Of a stretch of 64,000 nt of DNA, positions 34,538 through 41,368 are shown one piece after another. The notes under the pieces were generated by a model that saw only the letters and a list, made by a program, of their open reading frames with translations, had not been told where the DNA came from and did no database searches. The position numbers and the translations under genes are program-made. Origin of the DNA: Granulosicoccus antarcticus IMCC3135 (GTDB lineage: Bacteria; Pseudomonadota; Gammaproteobacteria; Granulosicoccales; Granulosicoccaceae). The DNA lies in the NCBI RefSeq assembly GCF_002215215.1, contig NZ_CP018632.1, positions 6,878,501-6,942,500 of the forward strand. Direction: 5' to 3'. The first letter of the stretch is position 1. The number at the start of each line of letters is the position of its first letter.

Positions 34538-34566
34538 TTGACAATAACACATATTATCGTTATTAA
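34538..34566 (+). promoter_or_regulatory. Promoter of the nitroreductase-TRAP-dioxygenase genes with embedded inverted repeat
   Basis: TTGACA (34538-34543) and TATTAA (34561-34566) are separated by exactly 17 bases, a good sigma-70 promoter ahead of the nitroreductase. An inverted repeat AATAAC-acatattatc-GTTATT (34543-34564) fills the spacer and overlaps both boxes, an ideal repressor position. It differs in sequence from the ATTGGTT site upstream of the FAH gene, so a different regulator is likely. Confidence 0.6.
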
Positions 34567-34616
34567 TGAATGTATTTCGTCAGTCTTGTTTTCACACGCA
34601 CCCAATCGAGGAGCCG

Positions 34617-35282
34617 ATGTCTAGCCCTAACGAACACAACAACCATTCGACCCCTGAATCTGCTCAAGCAAGCGTGCGCGCGTTGCGGACACGGATGCCA
34701 CAGGTGGACCCGGTGGCGATTGATGTCATTCTGCGAGCCGCACGATCACACTACGCCTGGACCGATCGGCAGGTCTCCGATGACACACTGCGGGAGCTGT
34801 ATGACATCACTGCAGCAGGCCCTACCAGCATGAACACCTGCCCGGCGCGCTTTGTTTTTGTCAAGTCGGAAGAGGCTCGAACACGTCTGGCCAAGTCGTT
34901 GAAGGACAAGAACATCGACAAGATGATGAGCGCACCCGTCGCCGTCATCATTGCCTTCGATCTGGACTTCTGGAAAGAGCTGCCCTTTCTCTTCCCACAC
35001 GAGGATCGACGTGGATTCTTCAAAGGCAAGGAGCAGCACTGTTATGACACAGCCTTTCGCAACTCATCCTTGCAGGCCGCCTATTTCATGATCGCAGCGC
35101 GTTCACTGGGACTGGATGTGGGCGCCATGTCCGGATTCTCCAACCAGATTGTCGACGAAGAGTTCTTTGCAGACACATCCCTGCGATCCAACTTCCTGTG
35201 CAATCTCGGCTATGCCGATGAAAGCGCAATCTTCCAGCGTCTGCCTCGATTCTCATTCGAACAAGCCTGCTCGTTTGTCTAG
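34617..35282 (+). CDS. Nitroreductase family protein (RutE-like)
   Basis: 221 residues, start chosen at 34617 with GAGGAG four bases before; the frame is open to 34566. PTSMNTCPARFVFVKSEEAR and later SLQAAYFMIAARSLGLDVGAMSGFSN are typical of the malonic semialdehyde reductase-like (RutE/HadB) nitroreductases, FMN enzymes that reduce nitro groups, quinones or aldehydes. In this context a role as quinone or oxo-acid reductase beside a ring-cleavage dioxygenase is plausible. Followed by the TRAP transporter after 52 bases. Confidence 0.82.
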   Translation: MSSPNEHNNHSTPESAQASVRALRTRMPQVDPVAIDVILRAARSHYAWTDRQVSDDTLRELYDITAAGPTSMNTCPARFVFVKSEEARTRLAKSLKDKNIDKMMSAPVAVIIAFDLDFWKELPFLFPHEDRRGFFKGKEQHCYDTAFRNSSLQAAYFMIAARSLGLDVGAMSGFSNQIVDEEFFADTSLRSNFLCNLGYADESAIFQRLPRFSFEQACSFV

Positions 35283-35334
35283 TTTGTTCAAGCAGTCGCC
35301 TTTATCCGATTAACTCAGCCAGGAGATTGACCTC

Positions 35335-36411
35335 ATGAAAATGCATACGATTGTTGGCACCGTTGGTGTTGCTCTATCCACTTGCCTTATGCAGCCCTTG
35401 ATGGCGGCAGAGACTATCCAGGCCGTTGTCATCGACGGCTATCCTGCAAAAGCCATGTGGGTCCAGGAATTAAGCAATTTCTTCATTCCTGAAGTGGACA
35501 AACGTCTGGCCGAAACAGGCAATTATGAAATGAATTGGCAGGAAAGTTATGGAGGCACGATCGTCAAACCCAAAGGTGTATTGGAAGGCATAGAGCTGGG
35601 CCTGGGCGATATCGGCATTGTCACCACGATCTTTCATTCATCCAAATTGACAAGTCAGGCCCTGGCAGCGGTAACACCTTTCATCACAACCGACGCCAGA
35701 GTTGTAGCCAAGGCCATCGATGAGATCGCAGTAGAATTCCCAACAATGCAAGAGGAGTTCGCTGAACAGAACCAGATACTCCTGGCTACCGGTGTGGTTC
35801 TGGATACCTATCAGCTGTTTGGCAAAGAGGCTATCAGCGCGCTTGCAGACATGGAAGGTGACAAGATTGCTGGTGCCGGCATGAATCTGCGTTATCTGGA
35901 AGGCCTTTCAGGCACTGCCGGTGTTCGAGGTGGACTGACTGATTTCTACAGCATGTTGCAAACAGGCCTTGCCGATCAGGCAATGCTCTGGCCGGAAGCG
36001 GCAAGTACCTTCAAGATTGCCGAGGTCGCCCCTTTCATGCTTAAAGCAGACATGGGTGCAGTCAATTCCAAGACCCTGACTGTTAACGCCGACTACTGGG
36101 AAAAGCTGCCCGAAGAGGTCAAAGTCGTTCTCAAGGAAGTCGCTGTCGCCTACCGTGATCATGTAGCGAATATTGCCATGGATCGTGCAGCCAGCAGCAT
36201 TGAAGAATTCGTAGCAGCCGGTGGAACCGTCGTTGATATGGATCCTGCACAACGCAAAGCCTGGGCCGATGCCATGCCCAACATTGCTGTTGAATGGGCC
36301 GAAGAGCTGGATGCCAAGGGCAAGCCTGGTTCAGACATGCTCAAAGCCTATATGGACAAGCTGGAAGCGGCAGGCTTCACCCCGGTTCGTGACTGGGCTT
36401 CTGAGCTTTGA
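35335..36411 (+). CDS. dctP: TRAP transporter solute-binding protein (DctP-type)
   Basis: 358 residues with a Sec signal (IVGTVGVALSTCLMQPLMAAE). The mature part has a TRAP SBP arrangement: a lobe with EVDKRLAETGNYEMNWQESYGG, KPKGVLEGIELGLGDIGIV, AGAGMNLRYLEGLSGTAGVRGG and the C-terminal hinge helix LPEEVKVVLKEVAVAYRDHV. It captures a carboxylate ligand in the periplasm for the DctQM permease that follows. AGGAG precedes the start. The ligand is unknown. Confidence 0.85.
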   Translation: MKMHTIVGTVGVALSTCLMQPLMAAETIQAVVIDGYPAKAMWVQELSNFFIPEVDKRLAETGNYEMNWQESYGGTIVKPKGVLEGIELGLGDIGIVTTIFHSSKLTSQALAAVTPFITTDARVVAKAIDEIAVEFPTMQEEFAEQNQILLATGVVLDTYQLFGKEAISALADMEGDKIAGAGMNLRYLEGLSGTAGVRGGLTDFYSMLQTGLADQAMLWPEAASTFKIAEVAPFMLKADMGAVNSKTLTVNADYWEKLPEEVKVVLKEVAVAYRDHVANIAMDRAASSIEEFVAAGGTVVDMDPAQRKAWADAMPNIAVEWAEELDAKGKPGSDMLKAYMDKLEAAGFTPVRDWASEL

Positions 36412-36458
36412 TCGCCCTCTGTAACTGATCATTTTTCATAAAAGATAACGGAGGATAT

Positions 36459-37019
36459 ATGAGTGATATTTTTGCATCTTCATGGCGCTTTATCACGCTC
36501 GTTGCCGAACGTATATCCATGGGTGCCAATGTCGTTGGCACCCTGACCGTTCTGGCACTGGTAATGGTTGTGAACTACGACGTCATTGCACGAGGCTTCT
36601 TCGGTGCACCCTTCATGGGTGCAGTCGAGGTGGTTCAGTTCACACTGGTATTCATTGTTTTTCTGCAACTTCCCGATGTCGTTCGGGTTGGCCGCCTCAC
36701 TCGTTCAGATGGGTTTCTGGCAATTCTTGCAACGGTAAAACCTACTCTGGCACTTTGGCTACAAAGAGCAGTGGATGCACTGGCGGCTGTCTTCATGATG
36801 TTAGTGGCCTATGCCCTCTGGCCCGAGTTCATGAAGATGTGGGAATCAGATGACTATTTTGGTGTTCCCGGTGTTTTTACTGCTCCATGGTGGCCTATCA
36901 AACTTGTCATTCTGGCCAGTGGCGCTCTTTGCGCTCTGTTGTTCATCATCAAGATCGTAAACGCCAAACCTGACGTTGCCCAGAACAAGGGTGATGTAAA
37001 CGAAGACTCAGCGAGCTGA
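36459..37019 (+). CDS. dctQ: TRAP transporter small permease (DctQ-type)
   Basis: 186 residues with four hydrophobic segments (GTLTVLALVMVVNYDVIARGF; VQFTLVFIVFLQLPDVV; VDALAAVFMMLVAYALW; LVILASGALCALLFIIK). NYDVIARGFFGAPFMGAVEVVQ is the DctQ signature. Preceded by GGAGG. Partner of DctM, five bases downstream. Confidence 0.87.
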   Translation: MSDIFASSWRFITLVAERISMGANVVGTLTVLALVMVVNYDVIARGFFGAPFMGAVEVVQFTLVFIVFLQLPDVVRVGRLTRSDGFLAILATVKPTLALWLQRAVDALAAVFMMLVAYALWPEFMKMWESDDYFGVPGVFTAPWWPIKLVILASGALCALLFIIKIVNAKPDVAQNKGDVNEDSAS

Positions 37020-37024
37020 TTGGT

Positions 37025-38335
37025 ATGTCCCCCTTTGAACTCGGTACGGCGTCCGTTATCGCCATCGTCTTTCTTATCTACCTCGGTGTCTATATTCCTG
37101 TCGCACTGGGCATGGTGTCTTTCGTATCCATCTGGTTTATGCGAGACAACTTTGACCTGGCTGTCAATCTATTGAAGATTGCGCTGAGCGATAGCGTCAT
37201 GGAGTACACCTTCGCCACCGTGCCACTTTTCACCTTCATGGGGCTGATCGTCTCCAAGGCGGGTATGGGGCGCGATATCTACGAAGTCATGAACGCCATA
37301 TTCAGCAAGATCACGGGTGGCATCGGCATGGCAACCGTCGGTGCCAATGCAATCTTTGCCGCCGTCACCGGTTCATCAATCGCCTCCGCCTCTGTCTTCT
37401 CAACAGTGGCGGTGCCACAGATGCTGAAATATGACTACAATCCACGATTTGCTGTTGGTGTCGTAGCAGGCTCGTCTGTATTGGGCATGATCATCCCACC
37501 CTCGGCCATGCTCATCATCTACTCGCTGGTTGCAGAGCAATCGGTCGGTGACATGTTTCTTGCCGGCGTGGTGCCTGGTGTATTGCTGGCCATTGCCTAC
37601 CTGGTTACCATCTGGGCAGCTGGGCGATTTGCACCCGATTTTGTCGGTGGACGCCATATCGATGATACCGAGACTCTGACCTCATCAGAGATCTTTACCC
37701 GCACAGCGCCTCTTTTAAGCCTTGTCCTACTGGTTCTGGGTGGTATTTACACCGGTTGGCTGACTCCTGTGGAAGCCGGAGCCGCAGGCGCACTCTTCGG
37801 ACTGCTCATCGCCCTGATTCAACGACGCATGACGCTCACCAGTTTCAAGGATGCCTTGCTGGAAACCGGACACATCACCGCCTCCATTCTCTTTCTGATT
37901 ACCGCCGCATCCATCTACAGCCGCATGCTTGGCCTGGCAGGACTGCCCAATGAGCTGGCCGCCTGGATTGCTGCCAATCAATTCTCCTTTGCCGTTGTCA
38001 TGGTGATCTACGTTGGCATGATGCTGTTTCTGGGCACCTTGCTGGATACCGCCTCCATCATCCTGATTGTCGTCCCTCTTTTCCTGCCACTGATCGAAGC
38101 ACTGGGCCTGAGTCCGGTCTGGTTCGGCATCGTGACTGTGGTGGGAGCAGAAATCGGACTGCTGACACCGCCATTGGGCATCAGCTGCTTTGTGATAAAG
38201 GCAACACTCAATGACGATCGAATCACCTTGAAAGATGTCTTCCTCGGAGCATTACCGTTCGCGTTCGTAATGCTACTGATGTTGATTGTCCTGATCAGTT
38301 TTCCAGAAATCAGTCTTGTACTGCTAAACCATTAA
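37025..38335 (+). CDS. dctM: TRAP transporter large permease (DctM-type)
   Basis: 436 residues with about twelve membrane segments. Motifs FATVPLFTFMGLIVSKAGMGRDIYEVMN, GGIGMATVGANAIFAAVTGSSIASASVFSTVAVPQM, VVAGSSVLGMIIPPSAMLIIYSLVAEQSVGDMFLAGVVPG and GAEIGLLTPPLGISCFVIKA are typical of DctM. Uses an ion gradient to import the ligand captured by the binding protein. Ten bases separate it from the dioxygenase gene, which strongly suggests co-transcription and that the imported ligand feeds the dioxygenase pathway. Confidence 0.92.
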   Translation: MSPFELGTASVIAIVFLIYLGVYIPVALGMVSFVSIWFMRDNFDLAVNLLKIALSDSVMEYTFATVPLFTFMGLIVSKAGMGRDIYEVMNAIFSKITGGIGMATVGANAIFAAVTGSSIASASVFSTVAVPQMLKYDYNPRFAVGVVAGSSVLGMIIPPSAMLIIYSLVAEQSVGDMFLAGVVPGVLLAIAYLVTIWAAGRFAPDFVGGRHIDDTETLTSSEIFTRTAPLLSLVLLVLGGIYTGWLTPVEAGAAGALFGLLIALIQRRMTLTSFKDALLETGHITASILFLITAASIYSRMLGLAGLPNELAAWIAANQFSFAVVMVIYVGMMLFLGTLLDTASIILIVVPLFLPLIEALGLSPVWFGIVTVVGAEIGLLTPPLGISCFVIKATLNDDRITLKDVFLGALPFAFVMLLMLIVLISFPEISLVLLNH

Positions 38336-38345
38336 AGGCACTCGT

Positions 38346-39224
38346 ATGCAAAACGTTACCGAAGACAACATCACTGATACTTTTCTCAACTACTTTGGCA
38401 AAGACACTGATCCACGAGTTCTGGAGATCATGAGCAGCCTTGCCAGACACCTGCATGACTTTGCCAGGGAGACCCGAATCACCCACGCCGAATGGCAGCA
38501 GGGCCTGGAATTCTTGAGGGCCACGGGCAGAATCACGACCCCCAAGCGCGACGAGTTCGTTCTACTCTCCGATGTGCTTGGCCTTTCCTCACTGGTCGAC
38601 ATGATGCACTCCCCCGCGGTGGGCACCAGCTCCAGCGTGCTAGGGCCCTTTCATGTATCAAACCCACCGGCTCATGATCTGGGCAGTGATTTGCGTGGTG
38701 AATTCGATGGCGAAGTGGTTCTGGTCAAAGGCCGCATCCTGGATGTCGATAACAAGCCAGTCAGTGGTGCCACGATCGATATCTGGCAGACCGCACCCAA
38801 TGGCATGTATTCATCGCAGGATCCGGATCAGGATGATTTAAATTTCCATGCAAAATTCACTACCGATAAAGACGGTAACTACAGCTTCACAACCGTCAAG
38901 CCAGTTCCCTACACAGTACCCACCGACGGACCTGTCGGAGACATACTCAAGGCCACCGGTCGTCATCCCTGGAGACCTTCGCACTTGCATTACATTGTTG
39001 AGGCAGAAGGCTTCCGCTCTCTGGTTACCGAAGTGTTCCCATCCGATGACGAATACCTGAATCACGACACTGTCTTCGGAGTCCGGGATGACCTGATCAT
39101 GCATTACCTGCCACAGCCAGCAGGCTCGTTTCCTGAAGCGGGATTCGAACTGAGTGGCTCCGTCAAGGAGCCGTGGCTGTTGGTGGAATTCGATATCGTA
39201 TTGGTTGCAGCCTCCAGCATATAG
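38346..39224 (+). CDS. Intradiol ring-cleavage dioxygenase (hydroxyquinol 1,2-dioxygenase-like)
   Basis: 292 residues, the normal length of catechol/hydroxyquinol 1,2-dioxygenases. An N-terminal helical dimerisation domain (DPRVLEIMSSLARHLHDFARETRITHAEWQQGLEFL) precedes the Fe(III) domain. Candidate ligands are the tyrosines in NGMYSSQDPDQ and PVPYTVPTDGPVGDIL and the histidines in HPWRPSHLHYIV, all present. Sequence of the N-terminal and GTSSSVLGPFHV parts leans to hydroxyquinol-type enzymes. Cleaves between two ortho-hydroxyls to give maleylacetate- or muconate-type products. No maleylacetate reductase gene is adjacent, which leaves the next step open. An IS1380 element begins 12 bases after the stop. 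Confidence 0.85.
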   Translation: MQNVTEDNITDTFLNYFGKDTDPRVLEIMSSLARHLHDFARETRITHAEWQQGLEFLRATGRITTPKRDEFVLLSDVLGLSSLVDMMHSPAVGTSSSVLGPFHVSNPPAHDLGSDLRGEFDGEVVLVKGRILDVDNKPVSGATIDIWQTAPNGMYSSQDPDQDDLNFHAKFTTDKDGNYSFTTVKPVPYTVPTDGPVGDILKATGRHPWRPSHLHYIVEAEGFRSLVTEVFPSDDEYLNHDTVFGVRDDLIMHYLPQPAGSFPEAGFELSGSVKEPWLLVEFDIVLVAASSI

Positions 39225-39232
39225 GCAGAGTG

Positions 39233-39236
39233 TTAG
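39233..39236. repeat. Target-site duplication TTAG, left copy
   Basis: TTAG directly before the left inverted repeat of the IS1380 element; the same four bases follow the right repeat at 40819-40822. Confidence 0.75.
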
Positions 39237-40818
39237 CCTGAATATTTCACCAAGAGTTGGCGGAGCACCTGTAAAATTGTAGGCCGATCAAAGCTTTACA
39301 ATCAAAAACAGGAGCGCCCCGCCAGTGTCAAATTGTACCCTCAAACGCAAGCTGAAAAAACGTAGCATCCAACTGGATTTCAGCGGTGGAGATGTCAGTG
39401 GCATTGGAGGGGTTGAACTGCTGCGGGCAGCCGATGATCGCCTCGGACTGTGCAAGGCGGCTTCCAGGCTTATGCACGACCCTCGCGATCAGAGTGGCGT
39501 GACACACCAGTGGGATGCGCTTGTGCGTCAACGTATTTTCGCTATAGCGGCAGGCTTTGCCGATTTGAATGACCATCAACAGTTGCGTCATGACGCCGCT
39601 TTGCAAAGTGCGGTCGGAGTGCTTGAGCCCATGGGTAGCGCTCCCACACTCTGCCGAATGGAAGCTGCTATCGCTCAGCATTCAACGGTACAAGCGAGAA
39701 AAACGGTGTTTGAGATGCATCGATTGATTCTGGAGCGATTCATCGCCTCGTTTGATGAGCCTCCCAAGTCTTTGATTCTCGACTTTGATGGCACTGATGA
39801 TCGTGTTCACGGTGAACAGCAAGGTCGGGCATACAACACACACTACGATGGCTATGGCTTTCTGCCGCTCTACGTGTACTGTGGAGAGAAGCTGTTGGTC
39901 AGTTACCTACGCCCCATCAATCGCCCTGACGCCACTCATTCGGCAGCGGTGCTGTCGCTGCTGGTTAAAGGCATTCGAGCCCATTGGCCGCAGGTGAACA
40001 TCGTTTTTCGTGGCGATGGGGGCTTTTACCGGCCGCTATTGCTGAGCTGGTGTGAGCGTCATGATGTTCGCTATATTGTGGGTTATACAACCAACAAGGT
40101 GCTGATGAGCGAGTGTCAGGTCAGCCGGGAGACACTGAGCAGTTGCTGGCTGTGGTTCGAGCACAAGGATGTGGATATTCCTGCACTCAAGGTATTCAAG
40201 GATATTGACTACCAGGCGGGTAGCTGGGTTCGCCCCCGCCGAGTCATTGCCAAAATGGAATACAACGAGATAGGACCCAATCAACGCTTTATCGTCACGG
40301 ATCTGGTTGGCGAAGCTGAACAGCTCTATAGCGAGGTCTATTGCGAACGTGGGACCATGGAAAATCGGCACAAAGAGCTGCAGATGGGTCTATTTGCTGA
40401 CCGTACAAGTTGCACAGCTTGGTGGAGCAACCAGCTGCGCGTGATGTTCTCCTCACTGGGGTATGTGTTATGGCAGACGGTGCGAGAGAAAGGATTGGCA
40501 GGAACCTCACTGGCCAGGGCCCAGGTATGGACGTTGCGCCAGCGCCTGGTCCATATCGGTGCCGTGGTGATCAGAAACACGCGACGGATTGTGATAAAGC
40601 TGAGTAGCGCGGCGTTAGAAAAAGAGAATTTTCTGATTGCGTTGCAACGTCTAGAAGCAGCGTAGCCATTGGCTATGAAATCTCTGGCCAGCCGAGATGG
40701 GGGAAAGGGGGCCTGTACCCGAAACTCAAAAAAATAGTCACTTTTGGTGCTATCGGCACTGATTTATGCTCAACAAGGTGACGTAGTTGCATTACTTGAG
40801 GCCGATGAAATATTCAGG
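39237..40818 (+). mobile_element. IS1380-family insertion sequence, complete, with TTAG target duplication
   Basis: Terminal inverted repeats share CCTGAATATTTCA (left, 39237-39249; right, complement of TGAAATATTCAGG at 40806-40818). The element is flanked by TTAG on both sides (39233-39236 and 40819-40822), a four-base target duplication typical of IS1380. It is 1582 bases long and contains one transposase gene in the plus direction. The intact ends and transposase suggest a recent insertion. Confidence 0.85.
39325..40665 (+). CDS. IS1380-family transposase
   Basis: 446 residues: DDE-type transposase. Family features are the N-terminal LDFSGGDVSGIGGVELLRAADDRLGLC, the HQWDALVRQRIFAIAAGFADLNDHQQLRHD region, LILDFDGTDDRVHGEQQGRAYNTHYDGYGFLPLYVY with the first Asp, FRGDGGFYRPLLLSWCE with the second Asp, and CERGTMENRHKELQMGLFADRTSC with the Glu-rich third region. 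Complete, and probably functional. Located inside the inverted repeats. Confidence 0.92.
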   Translation: MSNCTLKRKLKKRSIQLDFSGGDVSGIGGVELLRAADDRLGLCKAASRLMHDPRDQSGVTHQWDALVRQRIFAIAAGFADLNDHQQLRHDAALQSAVGVLEPMGSAPTLCRMEAAIAQHSTVQARKTVFEMHRLILERFIASFDEPPKSLILDFDGTDDRVHGEQQGRAYNTHYDGYGFLPLYVYCGEKLLVSYLRPINRPDATHSAAVLSLLVKGIRAHWPQVNIVFRGDGGFYRPLLLSWCERHDVRYIVGYTTNKVLMSECQVSRETLSSCWLWFEHKDVDIPALKVFKDIDYQAGSWVRPRRVIAKMEYNEIGPNQRFIVTDLVGEAEQLYSEVYCERGTMENRHKELQMGLFADRTSCTAWWSNQLRVMFSSLGYVLWQTVREKGLAGTSLARAQVWTLRQRLVHIGAVVIRNTRRIVIKLSSAALEKENFLIALQRLEAA

Positions 40819-40822
40819 TTAG
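40819..40822. repeat. Target-site duplication TTAG, right copy
   Basis: TTAG directly after the right inverted repeat (ending at 40818), matching 39233-39236. Confidence 0.75.
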
Positions 40823-40831
40823 TCTCTTTCA

Positions 40832-40972
40832 ATGACCCAGAAAATCAGTGAAACTGTCAGCCTTAGAGCGTTGGAGGTGCTTGACGAGCTTGCTCGAACA
40901 GGCTCGATGCAGGAAGCGGCAAGCAAGCTGAACATGTCGGCACCTGCCACGTCGCAGCAACGCTTCATTACG
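40832..40972 (+). pseudogene. Truncated LysR-family regulator (N-terminal HTH only)
   Basis: Begins MTQKISETVSLRALEVLDELARTGSMQEAASKLNMSAPATSQQ, the start of a LysR helix-turn-helix. After ATSQQ the sequence no longer resembles LysR, where relatives continue with the rest of the HTH and a linker helix. It is therefore a broken copy, about 43 recognisable residues, open to a longer non-homologous frame ending at 41074. The original may have been the regulator of the dioxygenase/TRAP genes before the IS1380 insertion. End coordinate approximate. Confidence 0.6.
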
Positions 40973-41008
40973 CTGATACTGGACTGCACACATGCGCCAG
41001 CACAACCC

Positions 41009-41139
41009 GGTGACAGCATGATTGCCAATGAGTGGTCGGTACCGTCACCTCAGCCGGTTGGGGCTATCGAGTAGGCAAGAATATAGCCATGGGCTTTGTT
41101 GATGCAGCATTCACCGAGCTGGGTTGCAAGCTGCAAGTT
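41009..41139 (+). pseudogene. Remnant of a GcvT-type C-terminal domain (dimethylglycine/sarcosine dehydrogenase-like)
   Basis: The frame at 41032 encodes VGTVTSAGWGYRVGKNIAMGFVDAAFTELGCKLQV, close to the C-terminal glycine-cleavage T-protein barrel motif of DMGDH/SarDH-type proteins. The preceding GDSMIANE, also typical, is in a frame offset by about one base at 41031, so a frameshift is present. Only about 45 residues remain, and the sequence after 41139 does not match. A decayed fragment. Confidence 0.55.
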
Positions 41140-41368
41140 GCAAAAAGAATCAGTGCAGTCCCTGGCTTGGCATGCGGTCACAGATTCTGGGTGGTTATGA
41201 AGTTCGGCTTTGCATTGGACAAATCGTCGACGGCTTCGTTAAACTGTACGTACACATTCAAGTATGGTGGTCGCCGCGTTTTGCAAGCACTAAACATTCA
41301 AGGATTGTTCAACGTCTCTCCATTCCCGATCGCCAAGCCTGGCAGCTGATGACCAGAATGGGCGCTTC
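41140..41368. other. Unassigned gene debris between GcvT remnant and histidine kinase
   Basis: Short open frames exist in two plus-strand frames (ending 41349 and 41372), but neither shows a recognisable domain. With the LysR and GcvT fragments this forms a 500-base graveyard of partial genes. The promoter of the kinase gene should lie here; no clear boxes were found. Confidence 0.4.
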
